DNA of 64,000 nt from Kudoa neothunni (GCA_964304625.1 OZ199840.1:6820001-6884000); one strand, 5' to 3'. Shown: positions 1 through 12,320, counted from the stretch's first letter. A program made the numbers and translations. The notes: generated by a model not told the origin, from the sequence alone.

Positions 1-41
1 AAGCCGTGTCATTTTTCTAACAATGAAAATGTGTTTCTTAG

Positions 42-632
42 GCACACCGTTCCATTCTTGATAAAGCTGAAACATTGCGTGGTGTGTGTTTTCCTGTAGA
101 TAGTGCGGTATTGGATTCGTTCTCCAAACTCTCATCAGATTCTATCAATTACATTGAATTGGTAGAAACGTATATTTTTTGTCCATCTGCTAATTTGCTT
201 AAGATTGTCGACTCGTCTAATGAAATAATTAAACTTGGCTGCGCAAAAAAATGTGGTATCAATGAATTGTCAACATTTGAATCCAAGGAACCTCGTTACC
301 ATCTCATCAAACATAAATATGACCATAATGGCAATTCTATGTCTGCTTTAGGTATATTTTTTATCTGCTTCACTGCAAATTGATTGTGTATTCTAGTGTT
401 TATTTATACTATGCCTGGTTACTCTTGTCCTATCAAAGACAGAATGATGTACTCTTCGTGTAAAGGGCCACTCATCGATATATTTGAAAGCAAACATGGA
501 AAATTTGATAAAAAGATGGAAGAAGAAAACCTCTCTATTATCAACGAAAAATACCTTTACGATGAATTACACCCACCTGAAGTAGTTGAGAGAGTAGCCT
601 TCGCCAAGCCTAAGCGGCCTGGTCGTCGATAA
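42..632 (+). CDS. twf: Twinfilin, C-terminal part (cut by window edge)
   Basis: Twinfilin is an actin-monomer-binding and barbed-end-capping protein with two ADF-H domains; this is most of the second domain and the tail. The first visible exon starts at 42 after a TTAG acceptor and runs to 351; a 45-bp intron (352-396, GTATAT...TCTAG) splits a Val codon; the last exon is 397-632. Family landmarks read in order are RGVCFPVDSAVL, INYIEL, RYHLIKHKY, VFIYTMPGYSCPIKDRM, MYSSCKGPL, YDELHPPE and the basic tail FAKPKRPGRR, which ends shortly after the FAKPKGP motif of animal twinfilins. About 15 residues between INYIEL and SSNEIIKL are extra relative to human; no in-frame intron removes them. The N-terminal ADF-H domain lies off the window. 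Identification is by remembered family sequence. Confidence 0.9.
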
Positions 633-1361
633 CTTGATTTCAAACTTTTGTTCTATTAATTATAAATACCTTTTTAGTTAAAAATTAAATATAGATAAAA
701 ATATGCTTGAAATTCGTTGTTTGACGTTTTCTATATCTAGCTTATGTGATGTGTAATACTCACAACTCAGCAAGAGTTCCTAAAATTACTTCTTTTCGAA
801 TAAATTTCACGTTTTTTTCATCTTTAATTTTTTCCTCTTATTAAAATGTTTAAACACTAATCGATGCATATTTGACGAAAGATGCCGTTCAGTAATAATT
901 TTTTAGTATTTTGCAGTAAATTATCACTTTATGCAGCTCATACATTATGAAGCTTGTAAGCTGGTTAGTGAAGGAGCAAACAAATTCTTGTATGTGAGCA
1001 GTGCCATAGTATACTAGTGTAAACAAAGCGAGTCCCTCGCTGACGATTTAACGTGGTCTGAATGTTTCAACAGACAACCGAGTGAGCATAAACTTTCATA
1101 AATGTATGGATTCCGCAATGGAGTCGTTAGTTGTCTCTTATTTCCTCTAATTTATATCAGTTAATAGATCCATTTTCGGTTGTGTATCATTTTGGACACC
1201 TATTAAATTCAATAAAACTCTCTTAAATTAGGTGGAGTTTCAACATTATACACAAACTAAAAAATCGCCGGAGAATTAACTACGCATACTGTGAAAATTA
1301 GACTAGGTTAGGCCTATTGTTATTTTCATTAAAAAAATCCATCATATAAACTTTTTCAAAA
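633..1361. other. Intergenic, 3' flank of twinfilin
   Basis: AT-rich sequence with no supported gene. It would hold the twinfilin 3' UTR. The last nine bases (1353-1361, TTTTCAAAA) are the left target-site duplication of the next element. Confidence 0.6.
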
Positions 1362-2923
1362 GGTAATGGCCATATCTCAGGGAATGAATACCTCTAAAAC
1401 TACCCCATATATTTTATTCATATTTAACATATTGTTTAATATTTACGTAACTTAATTTGTTTGTAGATTTTCGAAAAATTTGAAGGATAATAAATTTTCA
1501 GTAATTCAACCTTCCTAAGTTCATCTATACTCAAATGTAATTATCATATATTTTTGAATATTTCGATAAAAAAAGCATTTTCCCTTTTTAGATGAGTCGA
1601 TTTAAATAATTAATTTTTCACTTAAAAGTAATTTAAGCGACTATTGTATTCTTTCTGGTTGGAATGGTAAAAGATGCGTTCTAGCATGTTCATGTGTGGA
1701 ATATTGTTGATTTCTTTCAAAAATCTATATATGTATTGTCCTAATAAAATGTGAATAATTAAAATTTCGATCATTACTAACACTACTCTTCTCTTCTAAA
1801 AAATTGTGTATTCGTCGATGAAAATTTCATATGGAAACAGATTTTTAAATGAGTCCTATAATTGAAAATAATAAATAAAATGTTTCAACAATTGCTGACT
1901 AGAAAAAACAGTTATAAATAGAAATATTCGAACAGGAATTAAAATAAAAACAATTTTTACAATGATGTTGGCTAATATAACGTTTGAATTTTTTGTGCAG
2001 AATTTTTCGACAAATCCATAAGGTCTATCAATCTACTGGGAAAAACAACTAAGAACCACGATTATGTTTTTATCGTTCGTTGTCCCAACAAATGTGATTA
2101 TTTATTGGCGAATTCAATATGCACAATATAATATAGTTGAAGATATTTGTGAAAATAAAGAAAACGGGAATATTTTATAATTTAGTTCCTGATCATGAGA
2201 ATTAGGAGTTTTCTATTGTTTTAATAGGGATCTCATTTATCAAAATTCCCCAACCTGCCACAAATAATGAATTATAATCTCATAAGATACAATTAAATAA
2301 TAGTGATAAAGTTAAAAATAGCAGAGAATGGTTTTTATTAAAATTTACGTTGAAATATTATTATTATTATTATTGGATTTTTTAAAACTTCAGAATTCCA
2401 TCGAAAATAGAGTTAATTGTAAGCGCAGAAAGAAGTCATATTTCAGAAATTATGAATATATAGATTTATAAAATAATATATTACATCAATATACTCGGAA
2501 AACTCAATATTAGGTAATAAGTTTGTTTTCACAATATGACAACGGTTATATTTTACGATTTTTACTTCGCATGATCAAGTCATCATATACTCCATTTATT
2601 TTAGAAATACATAATGATATGGGAAAAAGATAAGGGAAATTTTTATATTATTTTGTATCTAATATAATAAATTGTTTATTTATCCCAATTTTTTAAATAT
2701 ATGATAATCACATTTGAATATTGAGAATTTAAGGAGGTTGGATTACTGAAAATTAATTTTTATTCAAATCTTTATAAAACTTACAAAAAATTAAGTTAAG
2801 TAAGTATTAGATATTATTTAAAATATAAATAAAATATATGTAGGAACTTTAAAAGATATTCATTCCCTAAGATATAACTGAGCGCGATCCGAATTATCAG
2901 GTATCTGAGATATGACCACTACC
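1362..2923. mobile_element. Long-TIR non-autonomous element, Mutator-like (MULE) type
   Basis: The left arm, about 1362-1610, reappears inverted at about 2690-2923, for example AGGTAATGGCCATATCTCAG at the left against AGGTAGTGGTCATATCTCAG read inward from the right. The right arm carries about 37 extra bases between two near copies of TATCTYAG. A perfect 9-bp direct repeat TTTTCAAAA flanks it (1353-1361 and 2924-2932). Nine-base duplications with TIRs of a few hundred bases are the mark of Mutator-like elements. The middle (about 1610-2690) is AT-rich without a reading frame, so this is non-autonomous. The diverged arms suggest an older insertion than the one at 14.5 kb. Confidence 0.75.
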
Positions 2924-4127
2924 TTTTCAAAATGTATATATACAGTATTTCAGGGACTAAGATACAAAATTTTCCAATCAAGATGCAAACATGGCGCTCT
3001 CTAATCAGTTTTAAGTATCAAGATTCAGATACGCCCGTTGAACCAGAAAGTGTTAATAAATCAGAAGAAAATACGAAATTGTAATAAGATAGATTAGGAA
3101 AAAGGTGTTCCAACAACTCCAAGTATTTATATTTTGATATAATTTCTAAAGCCATTCAGAATGGGAAGACCAACCGTAAATATTTGAGTCCCTGAGCATT
3201 CACGAATCTACGATAAGTAGAATGATCGTAAAGATAAATGAAACGGGATCGGAAGAAAGACTGGAAACAGGTGGAGATCGATGTTCATTATTGAACGCCG
3301 ATCAAAAAAAAGTTTATTCTAATGAGGTGGATGACAACTGTACCCTATCCCTTACATAATTATCTGAACGGGTCTTCGAGAAATACTCCATTCGGGTTCC
3401 TCTACAAACCTTCTTCAGGGTCCTGAATGAATTTCACTATACCCTGAAAAAATATCATTAGTGCTAATGGACAAGAATTCTCTTAGAACTATTTCATTAA
3501 GATACGAGTATAAAATTAATGTTGATAATTGGCTTATGGTTTTCTTAGTTACGTGAACGAATACATCCGCCTGGAACCAGAATATTCCGAAATTCTATTT
3601 TTTGACGAATCTAGGTTTTCTCTGTCAATTCGACGTTCTCGAGGCAGATCACTTACGGGAGCTAGAACAAACTTAAAAGTGAAATCTATTACAGAGGTGG
3701 CCAATTTTAAGGTTACCTCAATTTTCAAGAGCTGCAAGACATTAAAATCATTTATGTACCCCTTCCTTAGTTAAAACTTATATTTTTGGAAAATTTTTGT
3801 AAATATTAAGATATGATGTTGTAGACTTATAAATAAAGGTTTTTCAATTTTTTTATTCAGAGAATCACTGGAAAACTTACATATAATTTTTACAGGCATA
3901 ACCTATGATGGTTTTTCCAAAAAAGTAGATTAGTAGTTAATAATCCAAGAAACTCGTTCTCATTGAAAAAGGTCAAAAACTTAATAAAATATTTTTCATA
4001 TTTAATTATATAAAGTAGTCTGACAAAAAATAAAATTAAATATTTATGAATAAAGTAATAACATAACATTAGGATTTAATATTTTCGAACGTTTTTTTTA
4101 GAAATTGTTTCTAATTTTACAAGTTAT

Positions 4128-4723
4128 TTATGTTTCTGTATTATCAGTGAGCTGATGGTAAGCTGGTTCGTACGTTGTTAACGCTGTACGAATTAGTTCT
4201 GTTAGGTGTTTATTTGCGAGAGGAGGTTCCAGATGCTTCGATTGTACAAACTTTATTGTTGAATAAATAGACTCATAACAATAAGTTGTTCCAACGGTAG
4301 TAACAAATTTGAAGCGAATTTCTTTTAATTTGGAAAATGTAGTTTCCAGAACGTATTTCCACAATTCGGTTGGTAAGTTGGAATTACGAGCCATATCTAA
4401 AGCTTTAATGCGCGTTTTATTCTTTCGACGTCTATCACTTTGGTAATGGATAAACACTAGTTCTACTTGTATTTCCTAATGGAACTAGTAATAATTCAAA
4501 TTTTCATCAAATCTTAAAACTATACGGTAATTTTTACCTATGTTTTCTAATCAAATATATTATTTAGTTTACGATTAGAGAGTTCATTTCTTCACTTGAT
4601 TAAGCAGTTCAAACTTTGTACTTTTGTGAATAAACGTTACAGTGAATTACAAAAAATTAAACTAAAAAAAATTTTTTCAAGAGCCATACCATAACGTTCA
4701 AAGAGTCACAGTGGCCACCCTTG
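4128..4723 (-). mobile_element. hAT remnant (ZBED/FAM200-like transposase C-terminus)
   Basis: Minus-strand frame 4457-4128 reads NLPTELWKYVL, KFVTTVGTTYCYESIYST and KSKHLEPPLANKHLTELIR (as QSKHLEPP here), the dimerisation region of hAT transposases of the ZBED5/FAM200 type. About 265 bp to its 5' side the sequence ends in CAAGGGTGGCCACTG (inward from 4723), a typical hAT terminus, followed by ATCTATTA (4724-4731), a plausible target site with central TA. The rest of the transposase is missing, so this is an internally deleted copy. I could not find its left end. It sits between the two halves of the IS630-type element. Confidence 0.6.
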
Positions 4724-4870
4724 ATCTATTAGATCCTAAAATATTACGTTAATAGCGACCATGAGCAGTAACAAGATTTGAGGATTTAAAATTTACACAG
4801 GCGGTGCGAACCAATTTGTTTTTTCCCTCATTTATGAAGGATCTTTTTGGAAATTTTTAAGCAAATTCAA

Positions 4871-6802
4871 TTAACCCTCCGTCACATGCATGGGGTCCAA
4901 TGGAGCCACGTGATTTCAATCTGCAAATAGCTATCGTTGTGTTGTTTGTGGTAGCACTAAAATTAAAATATTCATGTTTTTTTACGTTTTCTTCAAAATG
5001 AAAATAGGAAATGGATTTTAGATAATTTTTAAAAGATAATTTTGATGATTTGTTTTCATCAGACTCGGACACGAGCAGTACTTATTCTGATTTTGATGAT
5101 TGTTATGATGAAAAAAAGCGACGATTCAAGCTCAGATGTATCGTCAAAAAGTAATATTATAGAATAAATAAATATTTCTTAAATAAAGGGTTTAGGTGAT
5201 AGCGAACATTGGTTATACTATAACAATTTTGAATGGAGCTCAAAGCCTGTGGGATTATTTTCAAGAAAGAGAAAACACGACATTATAACGGATAAATATG
5301 AAGTAAAAATTCCTGATGATGTGGAATCTGAGTCTCAAATCTGGAGTTTGCTTACCACTGGGAACATATTAATTGAAATATTGCAATGTACCAATTACTA
5401 CCTTCGAAATATCCAACCAAATTACAAACAATCGCGGGTTTGAATGGCATTTGATATGTGTGAATTAAAAGCTTACATTGGTTTGCACTATTTTCATGCG
5501 GTGAAGAAAGCTAATCTTACTCATTTGAATGAATTATGGGCAGATGACGACTTTGGTTTTCCAATTTGCAAAAAATATTCAACCAGAATAGACTTTCCTT
5601 GTTAAAAAGATGTCTACGTTTTGCAACCGGTTCAAGTAATTCAAATGAAAATAATCAAGATAGAGTGTCAAAAATCAGAGATATTTTTAATCAAACAAAT
5701 TCTAATTTCATCAAATATTATATACTCACCGAATACTAGACGATCGATGAAATGCTTAGATCATTCCGGGGTCGCTGTATTTTTAAGCAGTATATACCTT
5801 CTAAGCCAGCGAAATATGGAATTAAGATTTTTAACCTGTGTGATTCTTAGACTTTTTACACCCTTAATCTTGAAGTTTACCTGGGAGCCCAGAATAGTGT
5901 CCCATATAAAGTTGATAACTCATCCCATAGTTTAGTTATGCGCCTGATTCAACCAATTCTGGGCTCAGGAAGAAACATCACTGTTGACAACTGGTTTACA
6001 TCAGTTCGTTTGTTTCAGAGGTTATTAATGAATGGAATAACTGCTCGTGGTACCATTAGAAAAAACAAGAAAGAAATACCTCCTGAATTCCTGGCTTCAA
6101 AAACACGCGACATATACTCATCTTTTGCATTTACGAAAGATCTAACGTTAGTGTCTTATGTCCCCAAAAGAAACAAAGCCATTACACTGTTGAGTTCGTT
6201 TCACCACAAGTCAACCGTTGATTTGAACCATCCTAAAGAGCTACCAGAGATCACCTCTTTTTACAATTCAACAAAAGATGAGTTGATACAATAGATCAAA
6301 TGTGCGGGAACTACTCTACTTATCGAATTACAAGATGGTCTGTTGTCATATTTCATACACTTCTAGATATTGTAGCCATAAATGCATATGTTTATATATT
6401 GCATAAAGGCCGATAAAATTATTCGTCGGAAGGGGTTTTAAGTCGTCGAGGATGCAATTAATAGTCCTCAATTGAATAAAAATGTTAATACATTGATAAT
6501 TTGTTTAAACTTAAATTTAGTAGAAATCCAAAAACCTGCCAATATGGAACCAAATAACTCTCTCGTTGACAGAGAAAGATGCTATTTATGCGCCCGTCTA
6601 CATGATAAAAAACAAGAACAAGTTGTCAGAAATGCTCAAAATTTGTCTGTAAAATGCATTTAAATATCATTTGCAATAACTGTTTAAAAAATAATTGATT
6701 TACCTAATTATTAGTATTAAATCACTGTTTCTTTTTGATGGAGTCCATGGACCCCATGCGTGTAACCGCGTACAGTTTTTCGCGCGTGTGACGAAGGTTT
6801 AG
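4871..6802 (+). mobile_element. piggyBac element with decayed transposase
   Basis: The left end is TTAACCCTCCGTCACATG at 4871; the right end, inward from 6802, is CTAAACCTTCGTCACACG, so the right TTAA has one change. Transposase (DDE_Tnp_1_7) pieces in order: acidic N-terminus about 5060-5110; LRNIQPNYK at 5390-5430; the first Asp block as [21 protein letters not shown] near 5740-5810 (partly shifted); ITVDNWFTSVRLF with the second Asp at about 5965-6015; GTIRKNKKEIP; LVSYVPKRNKA; a degraded third Asp region near 6270; and a cysteine-rich tail RCYLCARLHD near 6570-6600. At least four stops or frameshifts break it. GTCCATGGAC at 6743-6752 and GGGGTCC at 4892 are internal repeats near the ends. 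Confidence 0.8.
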
Positions 6803-7465
6803 AAAAGCCATTTTAATCATGGATAACGTGTCATTCCACAAAACTGAAATTGTAAAGGCATTGATTGAAAACAGCCTCATAAATTGTTGCTGTTACTACC
6901 CTATTCGCTATTCCTTAATCCAACTGAGGAGGTATTTGGACAACTTAAATCCATTGTGAAACGGATGGGACCCAAAACACATTCAAAGCTACTCAAATGT
7001 ACCTGAAAAAGTCCAGAAGAAAGAACAGAAAACGAACTGTGAGAATTATGTGAAGCATTCAAAATCTTATTTCTCGGCTTCCTTGAAAGGGAAGAAATTA
7101 ACAATTAGAAATACAAAAAATATACATGATTAAAATTTATAACATCTGTTATTTCAGCGTTACATTACTTTTTTTAAAATTTTAAGTGACATTTGTAAAA
7201 GTAAGTGTAACATTTTAATAGATATGTGCCATGTTTGCATCTCGGTCGTGAAATACAGTACTTTTCTCTTTATGTTATCGGAAAAACAAACAACTAGTTT
7301 AAATTCACAATCATCATTTTATTATTAAACAAGTGTGGTGTCAAGAAAACAAGTAATGTAAATATTTAGACAAACCCTATAGCACATATCCTGTCCAAGT
7401 CATAATCGAGCATTTTACTGGGTAGGACCTCTAAAATTAAATTAACCCAACCAGTATGCGTCAAC

Positions 7466-7938
7466 TTACTCTCCACCAGGAATCATCTATTAGTTATTTA
7501 ATTAATTAAGAAAGAAAGAAAGAAAGAAAATAATAATAATAATTACCATTGTGATATTATTTCCATTCAAAAGAATGCAATCCAATTGAGTTTTTTTATC
7601 AATTTGTGAGCTACATTACACTAGAAAGAAAGATTGTTAGGTTGGATTAAAGAGCAAATAAAAAAAATACTATTCAGTCACGTCACTCAATACCATATCT
7701 AAATGCAATGGTTCAATTATTGCCACTTTAATACAACGACTAGTACTGATGTAATCGTCGAAACCCTTGAGTGTTCCAACAATTTCTTTGTTATTTTTCA
7801 TAATAACATGTATTTTTGAACCGATACATTTATCGATTAATTCTAAATACAAAACGTGTGTTTTAGAAGCGATTAATTCTGTTAAAATATACCTAAAGGT
7901 AAAAGCTGAGTTCCAAGTCTAGCGCTGTCTTCAGCCAT
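7466..7938 (-). CDS. lsm5: U6 snRNA-associated Sm-like protein LSm5
   Basis: LSm5 is a subunit of the LSm1-7 ring (mRNA decapping and decay) and the LSm2-8 ring (U6 snRNA). Five exons splice to 84 residues: 7893-7938, 7747-7842, 7671-7698, 7547-7610 and 7466-7486, with introns of 50, 48, 60 and 60 bp. The Sm1 motif reads [42 protein letters not shown] in short blocks, and Sm2 is [15 protein letters not shown]. The start [20 protein letters not shown] aligns with the human start up to QLLPLELVDKCIG, which fixes the first exon. The second intron is a multiple of three with no stop, so an unspliced reading adds 16 false residues. It lies upstream-to-downstream behind RPS28 on the same strand, 484 bp away. 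The spliced model is internally consistent in phase at all four introns. Confidence 0.93.
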
Positions 7939-8422
7939 GTTTTTTATTTGCGCATGCCAAGTTCCTAAAACAAACTTCCATTAAAATATAACATTATCTA
8001 CCTACCTAAACGTTCATCGATCACCATTTGGTTATTGGTTTATAATGTTTAAAAAATCAGGATTGAATTAGTCAACTAACTTTTTGTAGCTGGACTACAT
8101 CAGCTACGTTGACGACTTCAGTTTAGAACTTGAGTAAAATCACTCTAACCACTGCAAAACCCAACAAGATTTAAGCTGATTTCAACCAACCCACTGGTTC
8201 TAACCTTTTGTGGCATAATGGAGCGAATCAATCCAAACTTGAGTTTGAATGCGCTGTACACTGAGTGAAAAGAATAACCCACCCAGCACCTTGATTTAAA
8301 TTGTTTCGGTAAATCCATTTGGTCAACAAGACATGCCGTTATGATAGTAATAACAGAAAAACAACTTTTTGAATCAATAAACAAATTAAGTCTAACAAAG
8401 TCTAACGACTAAATTGTAATTG
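7939..8422. other. Intergenic between RPS28 and LSm5
   Basis: Should hold the RPS28 3' UTR and the LSm5 promoter. A 79-codon minus frame at 8145-8384 has no recognisable motif and is not called. I see no repeat here. Confidence 0.5.
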
Positions 8423-8676
8423 TTAAACTTTGATTCTTCTGGCTTCTCTTTCAGTCTCCATCAAAATAATAACATCGCCCTCTCTAACAGGACCTTTCAC
8501 ATTTCTTAGTAGGGTACGTTTGTCGTGTTCGGACAACAACTCAACTCTAACTTGTGTACATTGACCTTGGGAACCAGTTCTTCCAAGAACTTTGATAACC
8601 TATAAGTGTGTTTGGTTGAAAAATACTAGATCCCATTTTTGAAAAGGCTCACTTTTGCAAAAACTTCTTTATCCAT
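8423..8676 (-). CDS. rps28: 40S ribosomal protein S28 (eS28)
   Basis: A small-subunit ribosomal protein near the mRNA exit region, with an S1-like beta barrel. Exon 1 (8653-8676) encodes MDKEVFAK; a 53-bp intron (8600-8652, GTGAGC...TATAG) follows; exon 2 (8423-8599) gives [35 protein letters not shown] and [14 protein letters not shown]. The product is 66 residues against 69 in human, and the hallmark [15 protein letters not shown] and [12 protein letters not shown] blocks are intact. The protein is too short and too interrupted to appear as a single reading frame. It seems functional: no stop, correct splice phases and a conserved C-terminus with only KV added. Confidence 0.95.
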
Positions 8677-9112
8677 CACCAAGCTTCAGTTGAACGATTT
8701 AGCACGTTGGACCGACAACAGACCGATTGCATCCGACATCCACGTTTTTTCTTGATGTTAGCTATCGATCTTTGTTTAGGTTGTTGTTTAATTTTTTTGT
8801 AATTTTTAAAGTTAATAAATTACAAAATTAGAATTAGGGATTATTTCATACCTATTGCTAATTGTTACCGTTAAAATTAAGTAAATTAAATGAACTGAAG
8901 CTATGTTTGCATCGTCATTCCATCTGATCCACGGTTTCAATATATTTAAGAATGTTACAAAATTGCCCTACGATTTATTGTTAATGAAATAATTTTATTT
9001 AGATACTTTTTTATTATCAACGTATGTTAATAGTGAGATTAAATGGTTTTAATTCTTATATAAAAATTTTAACAATTATCTACTGAAGAGAACACGCTAA
9101 AAATAATGATAA
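8677..9112. other. Upstream region of RPS28
   Basis: AT-rich, no gene seen. It should carry the RPS28 promoter; no TATA or pyrimidine-tract start site could be assigned with confidence. Confidence 0.4.
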
Positions 9113-9196
9113 CTAGTGCGAACTACCCAGCGTTTCTTGGGAACGATTTCGTATAGAGACCTTTCTTAACTACATTCAAAAAATCAACCTAAAGAA

Positions 9197-12100
9197 CAGT
9201 GTTTCCCTACAAATTTTACACTCGTACCCTCGTGCTAATTTCCTCACTCACTTCGCATCACCTCCTCCATGTAAGAGTCAAGGCTTTATTTTACCTATTA
9301 TTTAAATGCGAATATAATAATATCAATAAAAAACGTTTTTAAATTATACTTTTTAATATTTTAGATGATACTAGCGCAAAAGCCCCGCTTCGCGAAGGCT
9401 TCCTTGCCCAGCCAAATAGGCTAACACCTCTGGTGCAGACTGTAGCCTTTTTGATTTTTAAGTAAATAGCGCTAATGCCCAGTTTTGCTTGGTACAGTGT
9501 GATGGAAAATTTTAACTTTAATTTTATTTTTCTATTTTAAATTATGCATTTTAAAGCTTGTCATTATTTTTGCAATGTGATGATTTAGAAAAACAAAATT
9601 ATGCCCCCACTTTATATTCAATATAAATAGAGGTATTGAGGGAAATTAATGAGTATTTTTAAGTTTATTTCACAAATTATTGGCCAAAACTATGATGACC
9701 TTAATTTTATGAGCAATTTAATTAACGATTAAAGTTCAGTTATTTATTAAAAAATCATTAAGTAACTTAAATAGGACTTTCAGTTCCTTTCAAAATTTTG
9801 AGATAAAAATTAATCCTTCTAGTTATAAAATTTATTATTAGCCTACAAACGATAAAAAAGATAAAATCAACCTAAGATGCTTCCGAAATATAAATATTAA
9901 TTGTTATTCCTTTTTTCGCAATTTTATAATGATGCCAATGATGTTTTGAAAAGCTGTGAGCAGTAACTTACGTATTCATTATTGTAACAAAATTTCCCTA
10001 CTTATAAATAAATCCAACATTGCTTTTTATCAAGAATACTTACTGGTTCAAAAATATACACATTTAATTAACAAAATACGATTAAATCAAAAATGTAAAG
10101 GTGTTTTTGGTTTGAAAAATTGCAGTAATGCTTAAACATCAACTGGTTTTCTTGAAGGATGCACCCTTTTAAAAATTAACGTACTGTTTGACTCCCCTAA
10201 AAAAATCTCTTCGTATTGAACTATTCTTAGATTAACGAAAATTTTGTGAAAATATCGGTTAGATCGAATAGACCAATAATTTCTTATTAATTTACATGGC
10301 ACGCATTGAGAAGGGACTGTATTTTTATGCAGCTTTTATATCATAATGAATTAATGCGAGCCTAAAGAAAACAACATATTGATTTGAATATTAACCTCAA
10401 GGTCCAGGGTAAGGAATAATTAGGATACATATGGAGACTCAAATTATTCCGACGTGGCAACAACTTGTTATCTCAAATTATGTGTTTTATTTAAAATGAT
10501 CATAATCTATTTTGCTTAAATATATCCATGACGCTCGGAAAGAGAAAATACATACCAAATAACTTGTTTATGCTTCAAATTTTAAGGGAAATGCGACAAC
10601 TCTTGTAAATGTGACGTTAATAGTTTTATTTGTCTCAAAATTTCTCCGAGCAGGCATACGTAAAATTTTTAGAACATTCTACACCATAATTAAGAGACTC
10701 TGTTTCTATATAATGAGTAAAAGTTCATTTTATTTGGCTATCAATCAGAAGTAAACAAGCATCAATATTATGCAGGTGTTTTTTATCTGCTATTTGTGTA
10801 GACAATCAGAAAATACCTTACTTCGGAATGTGTTATTGACTATATTTATACTTCTAAGTGAATGATCGATTTTCATTAATGGTTTTATCTATTCAAATAC
10901 AAACTTACAGCTATATTTAAAGAAAATTTCTCCGTGGCACATGCGTACTACTGCAAACTGACACACACACACGGACACTACTACTTTATATATATAGATA
11001 TAGATTTTAACTTCCAGAATTATTTTTAAAATGCATCAATCGAAACAAAAAATTTTTGATCAACTCAATTTTCTACGCACAATTGAAAAAGAAAATATAT
11101 CTTTTCCAGCCCCATGATTTAACACTCAACGATTGAAGCTATTATTTATTCCTGTTTGAACATACCATTTTTATGTAAAGCAATAAACAATTCTGACTGA
11201 AAAATGTTATTATAATTATTTCGAAATATTAGAAACAACGAATTTATATAAAAGTAATACTGGATTATACTAATAAAAATTATAGTCACTTGATTAAGTT
11301 CTATACTTAGAGGAGCAATTTAAATATGTCAAATAATTATAACCAATCAATATAGTTTACGAAAAACTCACCATTTCAAACAAAAATGTTATTTGGTGTT
11401 TAATTGAGCTGGCGGGTTTCTAGCTCTTGCCAGTTTTTGATAAGTAATTCAAAGAGTGGAACATTTTTGGGAAATGATACTTGTAAATCGTTTGGGGGTT
11501 CAACGAATTCCGATACTTATTATTTTTGTACGATAGAGTCAAGAAGCCTGCCCATATATCATCCTGTGCGGAAAACTTGGCGAATTCCTTATTCTTTATT
11601 GAGTCAGATTTTAAATTACACATTGAGGAAATGGGTTCAGAAAAATTCAGAAAATTTAGAACAGATGCCTTCTTAATGTAACTGAATAAAAAAACTAATT
11701 ATTCTATTAAAATAGACATTCGTTTATTTAATTATATAAATAGATGCTCTGATTTTTGCTGTAACAAAATTTTTAAAGATAATTTAGTTAAAATTCACAT
11801 TAGAGACCAGGTACAAATTCGCGTACAAAACCTAAAATGTAGCATAATAAAGAATTTTCAATTGAACGGTGGATTTCAAATTTAGGCAAAGGACAAAGTT
11901 TAAACCTTATCGTAATTTTATTTTCAAGGATCCAATTTATTTCTAAATAGATAAAAATGCCGATAACCTAGTTACAGCATAAGCATAAAAATATGTTACT
12001 TTGAAGGACAACACAGTTACGATTTTACATGATAATAACGAGTGATAGATTTTTTAGGCTGAATAGGCTTAATATAAACTATTGCTTTACTGCCCCATTT

Positions 12101-12320
12101 CGTAGAATTAAGTAAAACAAATTATAAATTTAATAAATTTTCCTATCTCATTTTTTGAATAGAAAAAAATTGATGACAAAATAACTAATATTATTATTAC
12201 ACGCATGGCGTCCTTATATGATTTAAACGGGGACTACCAAAAATTACGAAATGAATACATTAAGATTAATTTTTAAATTTATTCTAGAATGACTCCCGCA
12301 TCCCGTGTAGAGAAACACTG
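9197..12320 (-). mobile_element. hAT element inserted in Helitron H1
   Basis: Termini are CAGTGTTTCCCTACA at 9197 and, inward from 12320, CAGTGTTTCTCTACA. The flanking 8-bp duplications are CTAAAGAA (9189-9196) and CTATAGAA (12321-12328), 7 of 8 matching. A minus-strand frame at about 11620-11420 keeps a transposase C-terminal scrap, FLTLSYKNNKYRNSLNP, which matches FATLPYIKNKYRNSLNP in the hAT at 40.2-43.9 kb; the two are therefore related families. The rest of the transposase is gone. Positions 9371-10998 are a later Helitron insertion. Its right part (11690-12320) is repeated at 34.2-34.86 kb. Confidence 0.75.
9371..10998 (-). mobile_element. Helitron H2 (non-autonomous), inside the hAT
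   Basis: Read on the minus strand, it starts A|TCTATATATATAAAGTAG at 10998 and ends in CTAG (9374-9371) followed by T, the Helitron TC...CTRR rule with insertion between A and T. Near the 3' end is the hairpin AAGCCTTCGCGAAGCGGGGC. A second Helitron-like terminus, AACTGGGCATTAGCGCTA, lies about 80 bp further in, so the element may carry two stacked 3' ends. GTGTCCGTGTGTGTG and CGCATGTGCCAC after the 5' end recur in the copies at 57.95 and 60.26 kb. No coding capacity was seen. Confidence 0.7.

Larger units (their letters stand above)
2941..7260 (+). mobile_element. IS630/Tc1-mariner-type transposon, split by later insertions
   Basis: Ends are TACAGTATTTCAGGGAC at 2941 and, read inward from 7260, TACTGTATTTCACGACC; the left TIR repeats part of itself. 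Transposase pieces run left to right. A helix-turn-helix region at about 3190-3460 reads STISRMI, KINETGSEERLETGGDR and NEFHYTLKK. The first catalytic Asp block is FFDESRFSL at about 3600-3625. The second Asp block IMDNVSFHKTE and the NPTEEVFGQLK region with the third acidic residue lie at about 6832-6960. The catalytic core is thus split by about 3 kb holding a hAT remnant and a piggyBac. Removing these leaves roughly 1.3 kb, the usual length for the superfamily. Several in-frame stops show it is dead. Confidence 0.75.

Noticed and set aside
163-206. An intron inside the twinfilin exon
   Set aside because: GTATAT and CTTAAG look like splice sites, but removing the segment shifts the frame; the family blocks on both sides share one frame.
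8145-8384. 79-codon minus frame between RPS28 and LSm5
   Set aside because: No motif, no splice context; the frame is probably chance.
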